Assembly (NCBI GenBank): GCA_022393335.1
Contig: JAJEKB010020463.1
Location: 105,285 to 169,284, forward strand
Direction of reading: 5' to 3'
Source of the DNA: Macrotrachela quadricornifera
Lineage: Eukaryota; Rotifera; Eurotatoria; Philodinida; Philodinidae
Length of the DNA: 64,000 bases
In this document: positions 45,176 through 56,700 of the stretch, one piece after another
Numbering within the stretch: the first letter of the stretch is position 1
Layout: every line of letters begins with the position of its first letter
Made by a program: the position numbers and the translations under genes
The notes under the pieces: model-generated
What the model was told of the DNA's origin: nothing
Database searches by the model: none
Seen by the model: the letters and a program-made list of their open reading frames with translations, nothing else

Positions 45176-46688
45176 ATGGCACATAAAGAACTTTCTACCA
45201 CCATCGAATGGATGTGGCAATCGAATCTAAATCCTTTTTTACCAACTGAGCCAAAAGAATGGACTACATACTCAGAAGAGAGTTCATCAATTATTGAAGA
45301 AGCATATAGAAAAGGAGAACGTTTTGCTAATTTAGTCAATTATACTATTGATTTGGAACAACGTATGCAGATTTTAAACAAAGATCACGGTAAAAGAAGG
45401 CCTGTAAAGCGGGTCGAGTATAGCAAAGGTAATACAAACTTTAAAAAAAGGAATTTGAGTAAACATATGAATGGAACTTCTTCGATTGTATCAAATGCAT
45501 TTGCCGAATATTTTTGTAAGAATCAATTCTGTTTTAGAGTCTTGGCTTCAACGTACAAAAACACTAGGTAAAGGTGGCTTCGGGACAGTATACAAAGGCA
45601 TTTATCGTAATACTCAAGAAGTTGCATATAAAGTAACAGACGCGCAATTATCTTCAGACGCTATGAGAGAGACAAATATTCTTAAAACGCTCTATCATCC
45701 GAATATTGTTCGATACATTGACGTTATTCATACAGCACGACATACTCTACTAGTTATGGAAGTTGTTGATGGAGGCACTCTATACGAATACATCGAAAAA
45801 ACACCTCATTCATCCAATTATTGGAATAACTGTCAGAAAATGATGATCGATGTAGCCTATGCCATGACTTATTTACATGAAAAAAATATTGTTCACGCTG
45901 ATTTGAAATCTGATAATATTTTATTGAGATCCAACGGTACGGCACTTCTTTCTGATTTTGGTCTTTCAAAAGTAATCGAAGATACTACAACGCCACAAAG
46001 CTACACAGGTAGGATATATAAATAAAATTCTTATACTTGTTACGATCGATTGATATTTATTCAAGGAGCTATCAGATGGCTTTCACCTGAACTTTGTGGT
46101 CGTCATCCAGAAAGATGCTCATTTATGTCCGATGTTTGGGCTTATGGATGCGTTTTATTGGAAATAATTACAAAGAAGCTTCCTTGGGAGGAATTATACG
46201 AGACCCTTGACGAAATTATAAATGCTCTTTCCGATGAGCGTAATGCTCGAATATTTCAAGAATTTTGCTATAATCAAAAAGCACCGGATAACTTTCGTAG
46301 AAATCTTCGTGCCTGCTGTGCATGGTCTAAATCGAATCGGCCGACTTTCACGAAAATCATTACAGACTTTCACCACACACCGACTAATGATGGGCAAGTG
46401 CAAAATGAAGGAAGTTTTACTCCTTCCGAAAGGGCAATGTCTCACCATCAACGACCACCCTCTGCCCCAAGGCGTCCTCAAGTCCGTTTCGAAAATGACG
46501 ACCATCAAAAACAACTAGAACGTTCAGGCAAAGCATGCTATGATCCTGAAGACGAGAAAAACGATGAATTTTATTCAACATCATCATCAGCACGATTACA
46601 TTATGCAGGACACACCCCAGGGCCTAAGAAACCACCGATACATGCACCGAGATCACATAGAACGTCAGAGGCTGAGCTTTCTGACTAG
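45176..46688 (+). CDS. WWE-domain / TKL-like protein kinase fusion
   Basis: Three exons, 45176-45428, 45538-46008 and 46066-46688, give 448 residues. Both introns (109 and 57 bp) are GT-AG and join in phase 1. Residues 8-82 form a WWE domain: EWMW (11-14), W29..Y32, IIEEAY (39-44), IDLEQRMQ (58-65), RRPVKRV (74-80). WWE domains bind ADP-ribose units of (iso-)ADP-ribosylated proteins, mostly in E3 ligases and PARPs. Residues 94-350 are a protein kinase: GKGGFGTVYKG (95-105), Lys116 in VAYKV, Glu129, HADLKSDN (204-211), DFG (224-226), WLSPEL in place of APE, and SDVWAYG. The lobes resemble Raf/MLK-type (TKL) kinases. HRD is HAD, but Asp206, Lys208 and Asn211 are kept, so it may be active. The C-terminal 90 residues are polar and disordered-looking, with PxxP-like RPPSAPRRP. 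Inferred role: a cytosolic kinase recruited to ADP-ribosylated targets. Confidence 0.88.
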
Positions 46689-47229
46689 GCTTATAGAAAA
46701 TAAATCTAATTCATCCTTTTCTCTCTCTCATGTTGTTGTTTCCATTCACACTCCTCTCACATTTTTCGTTCTTTACCTTTGATTTTGAGTAGGAGAGGAT
46801 GTGTTGGAAGGTGACACATGTATGCGAAGATGTGGGAAGCAGCGGATATAAATTGTTTCGTTTTCATGTGTTTTCGTGATGATGTGCTTATATTCTTTGT
46901 AGTTGGTTATGGAATAAAGCTACCCTTCTTCACACTATTCCTCGCCCATATTAAATAGAATGATTTGTAAACTAGATGAGCCATAAAACCGTTTGCTTGA
47001 AACGCGAAGTGTTTACATTCAATACAGTCGAACAAAAATATCAGATTTTTAAGTGTAATTATATAAAAGATTCCATGGCCATTTCTCTTCGTCCACAAAC
47101 AGGCGTCGAGAACGACTTCTCTTTAAGCGCTTACATGTATATTCAGTCTTTTGCTCGTTGGAATCTATATTAAATCAGTGATAAAAGTTGTTTGTAGAAG
47201 AATTAATTGTTTTTGCGACTTTTTGAGAG
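46689..47229. other. 3' flank of the WWE-kinase gene
   Basis: AATAAA-type signals lie at about 46699 and 46913. No other gene was recognised; the frames here are short and motif-free. Confidence 0.4.
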
Positions 47230-49057
47230 GTGTCACAGATCCAAGAAATCGGGGATCTTGAAGATCTTCTCTATACAAGCATATTCATCCTACTTATATA
47301 CTACACGTACCTAATATAGCCTTTCAATTTAACAGAGATGTCCCGTGCTGCTCTTTTCACCCTCACCATAAAAAAAAATTTTTATCACGGGATGCAACTC
47401 CTGGAGATGCGGCATCTCTCTCAGAGATCTGATTGGGGATACGGCATCTCTAGTAGAGATAAAGGCTATATCGGATACGTGTAATAGATAAGTAGGGTGA
47501 AAATGCTTCTATGAAGAACATCTAGACATGCACCAGCCCCAGTCCTGACTGGGAGACTGGGTCTCAGTCGGACTGGGCTCCTAGTCAAGATTGGGTGTGT
47601 GCTTGTTAATAATATATTATTATATATTAGTCATATTCTTTTGTAATGGTGAACCAAATTGAGTCGTCGAATGAGAATCTCAATATTAGTCACAGAAAAA
47701 CTGGGCGTTCTACTGTCATGAGTGTTTTTTATTAAATTTTCAGGGATGATAATAACATTAACATCACAGTCATGTAGTAGTTTTCTTAATTATGCTCACA
47801 TTTTTCTGCTCATTGACAAGGATACGCTCAGACATTTATAGTCAGTTTTGTCTATCTTCATTCTTTTTTACTAAACTAAGTTATTTATTTCTTAAACATC
47901 GAAATAATTTTTCGAAATAATGAATCGTATCTGATGAAGAAACCTCCTCTAAAATGTCATTGAAACTGTTTCGAGAAACGGCAGATCTTAAAAGTCATTT
48001 TTTAGCGACTAGAAATAACAAATAATGTGGCATCCTAACTAGATAAAAATGTATTAGAAATGTCTGTTGTCCATTTGAGAGTTAAATGGTTCTGGTCGTT
48101 TTGTGAATGACTTTTTATAGGATCGAGATAGAGATGGAAGATTATCACTGTTGGAAAGAGGAGATGGAAACGCATCGAATCATACATAGAAAGTTTTTTT
48201 GAATTACTTTCTTAAAGGTTTTAATTGAATGTTTTTAACGATTTCTTTTTTTTCTTCTACGTTAAAAAAAGAGATTTTTCTATCAAAACCCTACAAAAAC
48301 TTAAATTTTTCGATTAGTTTGCTGGAAAAATGAGATGAAAGTTTGTGTCTCTGATGGTTTCAATATTTTATCAGTATTAATTAGCAATGGAGTCATGATA
48401 CGGCTTTGTAGTTCTGAAATGGACAATAGTTGCAGGTAAAGTTGAATTTCGATGCATCATTCTAATTTAACATGCATTCATTTCGAATAAAGAGACGACT
48501 CTCTAAGTGCAACGCTTAAAATGAATTTTTAGTGACTAAAGTTTATTATGATGAAGACGTTTTCTATAACTTTTTGATAGCCAATCATATTTTTTGATTA
48601 TTATTAAAATGAGAACAAGTTCTTTCTGATTGAAGCAGTTATCATTTAAGAAGCAACGTATTCTGTAAAATATGATGATATAGATTTATCATTATTAATA
48701 ACTATCAGTGGTGACAAGAAATAGTTAACAGATAATCATATAAACGAATTGTTGCTATCGGTTGCCTTATAAAAGTCTAACAAACATATAGTGAGTTATA
48801 CATTATTCTGACAGATAGCAACGAATGAGTGTATAGTAATACAAAGAGTCACTAAATAAATATCATATATAGCATGGATATTTCACCAGTCTCACATCCC
48901 AATAATTACAATATATTGGAGACAAAGAAAGTATTTGTCATTCACTAACCTACAGTTCAGCTTAAGACAGTACCCAGTTAACTGGACTGATGCATGTCTA
49001 GTTAATAACATCGTCCAGGAGATCTCTAAGGTCCCCGATTTCTTGGATCTGTGACAC
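47230..49057. mobile_element. 1.8-kb element with terminal inverted repeats
   Basis: GTGTCACAGATCCAAGAAAT (47230) followed by CGGGGATCTT is inverted at 49029-49057 (GGTCCCCGATTTCTTGGATC, TGTGACAC). Further inside, CTAGACATGCACCAG (47521) pairs with CTGATGCATGTCTAG (48988). Sub-terminal inverted repeats also sit within the left part (47287-47326 with 47461-47500), as do CCAGTC/GACTGG palindromes (47550-47590). No transposase is encoded. A diverged foldback copy is nested at 48095-48440. A clear target duplication was not found. Confidence 0.6.
48095..48440. repeat. Diverged copy of the 3445-4015 foldback family
   Basis: TTGGAAAGAGGAGATGGAAA followed by CGCATCGAA at about 48150 matches 3536-3565, and TTCTGAAATGGACAATAGTT near 48415 matches the far end of the 3445-4015 element (TTTTGAAATGGGCAATAGTA). 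The middle has diverged. Confidence 0.55.
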
Positions 49058-49861
49058 TGCTGATCTTAGGAATAAAGACCTGAGAACATTAATTATTTTC
49101 AGGCTTGTTTTTATATCATCCAAGTCTATTTATCATCAAAAGATGCGGTCTAAGCGGATTAATCACTTGAAGATGTTTCTTCGTAAGTATATTTTTTCTA
49201 AACAAAAGTTTAATTCAATTTTCAATCCTTTTCCGAAAAAATCCTTCATTTCAGAAACAAAACTCTCTTACATTCTTGTCTTTGGTCGCTACACATTTGT
49301 ATTATGTCCGAATTACCGAAGCTTCCAATATCCTTCTTTACTGATTTTATCACTGACAGCAACATAATAAAAGGAAACCGAATTAGACTATCATTTAATT
49401 ACACAGAAAAAAAACGATAAAAAACATCTCATTCACAAAAAAACTTCGATACATTATGAAAAAAATTCTCATAGAAATAGTATAGAAAAAGTTTTATTTC
49501 AAAACACTTTCATCATCAATATAAAACGTTTTAACATTCGATGAATTGATATCCAAAAAAAAATTTTTTAATAAATTTTTATTTTGATTGTCCGACTCTT
49601 CGGTAGTCCAAATCTTGATTGATTCTAAGCTTAATTTTATAGTTGTATTCGTTTTCGTAGTTGATTGAGATATCTAACATAGAAAAGAAATAGAAATATC
49701 GTTAGAAATGAACTTTTCTTGAGCATTAACAGAACAGTAAGTTGTAATCTGACCATCGATACTCATAATCATAGACATTAAACTCTTTACTTCGGAATAG
49801 ATGTATGAGAGAAAGCTATTAACTACGAAATTTATATATTCAATAACGTTTTTATACATAC
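49058..49861. other. Intergenic/3' region, F-box gene end unresolved
   Basis: It probably contains the last exon of the minus-strand F-box/LRR gene after donor CTG|GTATGT (49862/49861), but candidate acceptors lead to short unconvincing tails. Frames at 49143-49367 (+) show no motif. Confidence 0.35.
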
Positions 49862-51811
49862 CAGTTGTAGATGATGACGCCAACTTTGTTCAAAATGAAT
49901 TGAATTAATAATTAATTTTTTTAACTTTGGTAGACGAGGCAATAATTCTTCAGTCAATGTATGAAATGATATTTTCATTTTTGTAGATGTATCATATTCA
50001 TCTATATATATATATAAAGAAGAAAGTTTATTTGTTTGTCTGTCTGTTTGTTCTTCATGCATTCGGAGATGGCATGAGTAAATGTAATGAAATTTTGCAC
50101 ACAATACCCTTTCAATCAGGTGAAGATCATAGGGTAGTTTTCGATCCAAAATTTTCATCTTAAGGGGAGTATTTGCCCTCTCCTATTGTTGGATTTACTA
50201 CAGTAAATGCTTTTTTCAAAGAATTTGTGCGTATTATTGTTTTCTCAATAATTCAAGAATAAAAGTATATAAAAACATGTGATTTTTGCTATTGGTGACG
50301 CGACGTCTTAAGATAATCGAAAGAAAATGAATAGAATGTATAAGATGAAGTGCAACAGTATGATTGAAAATATCCATCGAATAAAGAAAGTAAAATGTGA
50401 GACAAAATTCCATTACTCACGACTCATAATCTATATATATAAAGAAGAAGTTGTGTCAGCTTGTCTGTCTGTTTTTTATGCATTTAGATATCGCATGAGC
50501 TGGGGGTGTCCAACTTTTCATAGCATACTCTTAGATCCCGAGGAAGATCCAGAGGGGATCAGGATGACCGGCGAGAGAGTTAGGCTGAAATTTTACACAG
50601 ATTATGATACATTGCAAATTCTCTCAATCTTTCAAAAACTTTGGGACATTTGCTACCATTGTTAGAATATCTACATCTTAGTGTCACTATTTCTGCACTA
50701 AATGGTGATATAAAATATGGCAATACTCATGAGTTAAGAAAAAGACAGTCATACCCTCACACTATTTGTTGAATTATCTAATTTAAAAATGAATGTAAGT
50801 GTATGTACAGCGGGACATGTAGTAATAACAGGTAAAAAGGTCTTAAGCAAGCTTTCTATACATCTTTTGTCATTTTCTAATATGATAAGTTTCCAGTATG
50901 GAGATTTTGTGAACAACGCCGAGTACTACCGCTAGTTAGAAATATCTATTTAAAAATATCACGTAAATAAAAAGAAGATAATATAACTTGAATAAATTAC
51001 CTCCAATAATAAGTGTTTCCAAATTACTTGATGATTTGTCATATTTTGATAAGTTCCGAAATTCTAAATCAATATAATTAGCACGTGATTGAATGCCAAT
51101 TTCACATCCACATGAATATGGTTTTCCATTTATATTCAAATATTTTAATGATTTCATTTTTGATGATAGCAATTGGCTACATAATCCTACAAAGACAAAT
51201 TAATATTTCTTGTATTCTTTGACGTTCATAAGTATAAATAAAAATTCTATTAACTGATGAAAAGAAGTTATATTTAGATTTAAAGTATATTGCAATAATT
51301 TCTTACGTTCTACGTCACCACCATGTTCCTCTGATTCCTTAATTTCTTCTAATGTTAATCGTTCTAATGTTTTATATAATTTTGCCCTTCGATCAAATAT
51401 TGCATTAAATATAGGATCAGCATTAATATCAAATAATGTTAAAGATTTTAATTTAGAAAATTTCTCTTGAAATAAATTATCTGTCATAAATAAAACAAAT
51501 CTCTGTTCTTTATAAGTATTAATTGATACTGGATAATTTTGAGTTATTGTTAAAAAATTATTAAATTTAAAACAAAATGTTAAAACATTTTCATCTGGAA
51601 TTGAATTTAAATTAATGGAATTTTTTGTTCGTTGTATAATCAATTTATTCAAACGTTGATTTAAACAAGAGAATGTTTCATATAACCAATAGAAATCAAG
51701 ATAACGAAAACAAATTAATATCACTTCATTCGGTAATTGTTCGAATTTTGTAATCATAATTGAATTCAAACTAAAATTCATATGAATAGCATCAATTGGA
51801 CAAAAAAACAT
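49862..51811 (-). CDS. F-box / leucine-rich-repeat-like protein (splicing partly unresolved)
   Basis: Exon 1 (51811 to about 51200) has an N-terminal F-box, FEQLPNEVILICFRYLDFYWLY (written here as FEQLPNEVILI then CFRYLD), followed by the body typical of rotifer F-box proteins. Exon 2 (51186-51001) begins after acceptor CTTTGTAG, reads SSKMKSLKYLNI, and ends LETLIIG in phase 1. It joins in phase to exon 3 (50001-49862), which reads EYDTSTKMKISF, LPRLPKLKKLIINS and ends at donor CTG|GTATGT. The 1-kb second intron carries two copies of a GTCTGTCTGTTT repeat. No GT donor of the right phase joins exons 1 and 2, so either the donor is non-canonical or the copy is damaged. F-box proteins recruit substrates to SCF ubiquitin ligases. 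The first Met is uncertain; MITKFEQLP is an alternative start. Confidence 0.65.
49997..50180. repeat. TATATATA-AAGAAGAAAG-GTCTGTCTG repeat, copy A
   Basis: TATATATATATATAAAGAAG, then GTTTGTCTGTCTGTTTGTTC, then CATGCATTCGGAGATGGCAT. Copy B at 50430-50620 shares the same order (TATATATAAAGAAGAAGTT, TGTCTGTCTGTTTTTTATGC, TCGCATGAG). Both lie in the same orientation within the intron of the F-box gene. Probably a dispersed non-autonomous element. Confidence 0.6.
50430..50620. repeat. TATATATA-AAGAAGAAG-GTCTGTCTG repeat, copy B
   Basis: Second copy of the repeat at 49997-50180, in the same orientation and diverged at the 3' side (GATCCCGAGGAAGATCC stretch). Confidence 0.6.
50614..50772 (+). pseudogene. 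Leucine-rich fragment on the opposite strand
   Basis: The plus-strand frame reads ANSLNLSKTLGHLLPLLEYL and then HLSVTISALNGDIKYG before a stop. The composition (regular Leu, LPLLEYLHL) resembles the LRR part of F-box/LRR proteins, here antisense to the gene that surrounds it. No start or splice context was found. Probably a relic of a second F-box/LRR copy. Confidence 0.4.
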
Positions 51812-52251
51812 TTAAAGCACTTACGTTTGATAATTCATTGTATCCGTCTTCTGACGTTTTCTTTGCGACATTAAAATTTTGTTTTTCTGTTTTCACTACA
51901 GATAATCAGAATGATACTGACTGCTGCACTGTATTTTATATATACACACCTTTGTAATTACTCAACAGTGTGAAAGAACTCGTTTGGTTATATGATAACT
52001 ATTTATCTGACTATTTTACCTCATTTAACATCTCATAGTTATGGGGCCAAAATGTTTATCGTAATATAAAAAGAATAAATTCGATCGATAAAAGATGTAT
52101 ATTATAGAAAATATTGTCATATGTGTAGGAAAATTTAGAGAGATCTACATGATGTACATAAGTGGTTGTCGATATCTTTCCTATCTATTTAGGTATTTTC
52201 CGATACGTTCTCTTTTAATGAAATAAATAATACCAAACTAACTCGAAATAC
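51812..52251. promoter_or_regulatory. Upstream region of the F-box gene
   Basis: AT-rich, with TATATATA (about 51940-51947) some 130 bp upstream of the first Met on the minus strand. No further motif could be assigned. Confidence 0.3.
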
Positions 52252-52629
52252 ATTTTTGTGGAACTCACATATTTTTTCGAAGAAAAATAGTGAGTGTAAG
52301 TTTTAAGTCGAGGTTTTTAGGGCTCCTCCCCCCCCACCTTACAGACATATCTCTGTTACGGACCCTAGCAACCAAAATCAAAGAGCATGGCGTGTGCTTT
52401 GACATTGATGAGGAGGGACAAAGAGGGAAGATAAATAAAATGAAGATCTTCACACAAGTTTTCCGAGGTGGTGGGGTGACGAAAGAAAAGAGCAATCAAG
52501 ATCACTACATATTTTGCTTAGTAGCAAACAAGAACTGATGGTTGTTTAGTATATTTCTTCCGAAAGTATGTGAGTTTCACATTTTGGTCTCAAAGGAACT
52601 GCGCTGACAAGCTTCTTGATTTTATTTGT
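52252..52629 (+). repeat. Dispersed repeat, copy 2 (copy 1 at 2705-3065)
   Basis: Same landmarks and orientation as copy 1, including GGAACTCACATATTTTTTCG, a C8 run, GCGTGTGCTTTGACATTGAT and ACAAGAACTGATGGTTGTTT. An 82-codon frame inside it is not shared by copy 1 and is not called. Confidence 0.7.
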
Positions 52630-52789
52630 ACACTTATACATGTAAAAAATTCTATAACTTTTACATGTATATTACTCTGTCTTGGACTTTCAAATACTAT
52701 TACTTAGCACCATCGGAAGAATGAATAATAAAAAACAGGAAGCTGCAGGTATTGCTACTAAAATGTGTAGAAAGAAAGAAAAAAAAACA

Positions 52790-52830
52790 GTTTTTTTTCA
52801 AAAATGTATATTCTTTCTTTCTTTCTTTCT
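52790..52830. repeat. (TTTC)n microsatellite
   Basis: TTCTTTCTTTCTTTCTTTCT at about 52810-52830, next to a poly-T run. Confidence 0.8.
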
Positions 52831-52868
52831 TATACCTTTTGACATTACTACCCATAGTTTCTTGTTTC

Positions 52869-53007
52869 TTATCCCTTTCACCGCGATCCGATTTTCACGC
52901 TGCGTCTTATGGTTCATGTGGTTTTCTTAATAAAACGTATTTCGAGATTAGAATATAAAATACAAAGTGGATCCCACCGGTGGGACCCATCGCGGTGAAA
53001 GGGATAA
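52869..53007. mobile_element. 139-bp MITE with 19-bp TIR
   Basis: TTATCCCTTTCACCGCGAT (52869-52887) is perfectly inverted as ATCGCGGTGAAAGGGATAA (52989-53007). It contains the palindrome CCCACCGGTGGG just inside the right end. Related sequence with the same right end occurs at 200-320. Flanking 2-8 bp duplications could not be decided, because TTA/TAA could belong to target or end. Confidence 0.75.
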
Positions 53008-53785
53008 AATTTTGAGAACCACTATTTTACGATATAATAGATCACAAACAAAGGTATCTACATAAATGGTTAGATTTTGTAAAAGAATATTATGACATCT
53101 ATACATCTGGTTTCCCACTGTGTCCTTCACCATTCGATAGTAATTTAAATTCTTTGTAATTTGATGTACTATTGCTGAATGCTTCATACGGTGGTTAGTT
53201 AAGTGGCCATCAAAAAGACGGTCGAAATTCGATTTTGGGAAGCTCCTTAAAATTTATGTGCGCGCTAGACAATTTCCTGCCTACATGTTTACGCTATTCG
53301 ATAGAGCTCATTCAAATGTATTGATTAAGTTAAATAGCACTTAGTAGCTCAAGCCATAGACGAGCTCGGTTTCTGGCTTATCAGGAATTCTGATGTCTTA
53401 CAACTGGCTTAGATCATGAAGAATCTCCTAAGACAGAAAATGATCTTTTGTACGATCTAATCCACTAAATTTTACAGTTTACTCTATCAAGGAAGCGAAC
53501 AATTTTAGAGAAAACTGGAAGAGACTACTAACTTCTCTTACGAGAATCCCTGACTTATTTCCATTTGTTAGTGTTGATCATGAAATATCAATAATTAGTA
53601 ATACATGAGAAATTTATGTTGAAGATCAGATTACTACAGAACTTGTTCCTGACAATATTCTGTGTATTTTCAAATGACGTGATTTATCCTATTGACTCAT
53701 TCACTTTAATAGTCAATAAAAGAAAAATCATTCTTCAGAAAATTATTATTAAGCTAAGTGTTACAAGAATTTTAACTGCTTCAAA
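53008..53785. other. Upstream region of the NHL gene
   Basis: Open frames at 52948-53187 (-) and 53616-53816 (+) have no motif; the latter overlaps the signal-peptide exon in another frame. No promoter element is clear. Confidence 0.35.
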
Positions 53786-56700
53786 ATGGAATTTTTGGCT
53801 CGGTTCATCATTGTAGTTTTAGTCATTCATTACTCTTCAGGTAAAATTTATTTCTACATTTTAATTGAGAAGAAGAATTTCTAGCAATTGATTTTGGAAA
53901 AACCATGAGAATCGAAAATGATATTGTATTTAGATAAATTTACTAGTGGTGTACAACTAGATTTTCGAGTATCGAATAAAACTTGATTAAAACAACTTTT
54001 ATTGAATCATTTGTTTAAAAAATCAAATTGAAAAATAATTTTTTAATTAGCCTTTGCCTTTTCATGATTTAGCAAATGTTTTGATATTATCCTAAGAATA
54101 AATTAAAAAATCAACTGTGTTTTCGATATTAGTTAAAAAATGCGAAAGGTTTGACTCTAATAATAGCAGTCGTCAATATCGTACCAAATAACATTCGTTG
54201 ATTGACTTCGAGAAAGGCTCTGAGCAATATGTAAGATCTAGATGAGAAAGTTGTTCATCCAGCTTCTTAGTAGCACATCTCGATTATACTGTAAAACATT
54301 GAAATACAATGTAAGAGAATTCCTAAAGACTTTTGTTCGTGAGAAAATCGTTTTTTTTTTGTATTAAATAGGTGTATCATACAATCGACCCAAATTGAAC
54401 GTATATGCATCATGGAATTCGACCGCAATAACATTTGCTAACGAGAGTTTAGTTGGAAAACAACCCATTGGACTATTTATAAGTATTCAAAACACGATTT
54501 ATGTAGGTGACAGAGAGAATGGACACATTCTCATCTGGCACAATGGATCATTGACTCCAACCAAAACTCTTTTCGGAAATTTAACTTATCCACGGAGTCT
54601 TTTTGTCACAAACAAAAGTGACATATATGTCACTAATACTCTTTTCAACAATCGAATCCATAAATGGGCATTGAATTCAATAGACAGTGAATTTATAACA
54701 AATGTTTATGGAATATGCACAGGACTCTTTATTGTCAACAATATTATCTATTGTTCTTTGACCAATCGTCATCGTATTATCAAAGTTGACCTTGTCAATG
54801 ATCCAATGATGTCGATCATTGTAGCTGGAACAGGTTGTCCGGGATCTGTTCCTAATATGTTAGATCATCCTCACGGAATTTTTATCGATGTCAACTTCAA
54901 TCTATACGTTGCCGATACTGATAATAATCGAATTCAACATTTTCCACTAGGACAACAAAATGGTATTACAATGGCTGGATTTCCTTTAACAATGACTTTT
55001 ATACTTAGAAGACCTACAGGGATTGTACTTGATGATGATGGTTATTTGTTTATTGTCGACAGTGACAATCATCGTATCATCCGATCAATACCAAATGGGT
55101 TTAAATGTTTGGTTGGATGTTCACGTCAAAGTGGATCAACAGCAAGTCAATTATACAATCCACAGACGATGGCTTTCGATTCTGATGGTAATATATTTGT
55201 GACTGATTTCAACAACCATCGGATTCAAAAATTTATCCTGGCTTCGAATTCATCTGGTATGTTTATTTATTTCAGATTAGAAAATAAACGTAAAATCTCC
55301 ATATTGTTTTTAATAATAAGATCTATTTTTTCAAAGTTAATAGTTTGTCTAATCAGGTTTCAGAGACATTACACTATATTTCTGAAAAACGAAAATTTAG
55401 TTTGTACTGTCTACAATAAAAACACACAGATATGCAAATACGATCAATGATATAATATCATTCCAACTTGTTTGTTAATTACTGTGGTAATCAAAGTTAT
55501 CACACAATATGAAAACTATTGCTTGTGTTTTAGAAAAGTTGATTGATAAATTTGATATTTAGTTGTTCGATCATAATAAAATTATTATAAGCAGAATGTC
55601 TGTCATATCATTATAGTATGTGAAGACAAGAGTTAGTGTGAGAATTATCATAGAATATCGAAAATCATCTTGATCTTTTAGCATGAATTTCAATAATTTC
55701 TATTAGATTCCCCAATCACACTTAAATATATCTGACATAGACAGATTGGGTTATTCAGTCAAGTTAACCTACTTATACATCCATCAAATCAAAAATGATT
55801 AGACGCAGATTTAAAATATACAAATACGGTAGCCATCATTGAACTATTCAATATAGAAAAGGATATTTGTTTAATCAATAAACGAATATGGCACTACAAA
55901 AAAAAGTATTTTTTTTTGCACTTCCAAAAAAGAACTTTGAACTTCTTTGATAGGAAACATAGAGTCGACGAGTAGTTGTACAACCTAATTAAAAAGTATC
56001 AATAATTTCGAGAAATCTATTCAAATAGAAACAAAACTGTTCATATGTATATCATAAAAATGCTTTTGTTGTCGCTAGTGTTTTGCGTGATTGCCAATTT
56101 CACGACCACGGTCACGATCACGCGTGATCGTGCGTGACCAGACATTCTTTTACGTCATCGTGATCGTGACCAAAAGTATCAGTCACGCAAAACACTCGTG
56201 TCTTGACTTTCTACGACACCACGCAAACGATCCTTGATCCTTAAAGCCTTTTCTACTGAGAGTTGTCACACAAGCTACGATTCAATTGAGAGTCAAAGAA
56301 TTGAACCAACAACTCATTCACTATGAGAAATAAAAGGCACACCAAAATATTTTAAACATCGTTTTACAATTAATTTTTGGTAAAGAACATTTCTTTCTTT
56401 CTTGCGAAGGAAAAAAAATCTCTCAAATTCGTCTCTTGAATTCCGATAAAATTAATAGTAACACAAAATTAAAACCTAGTATTTTTTCCTAAAACAGATT
56501 TTAGACGTAATGTGAAAGCATTGTGGACAAAAGATATGAAGACTTTTTTAAACGAAATCGCCTTCCTAGTATTTGTGCGTATATTCATAAGTATATGTGA
56601 TACTTTTTCTTCCTCTCTTAGCTATGCACATGATATATGGACAATCACATATATCTTCTTAGAAAAAAATTGTTTTAATCAGTATTTCAAAAATATTGTT

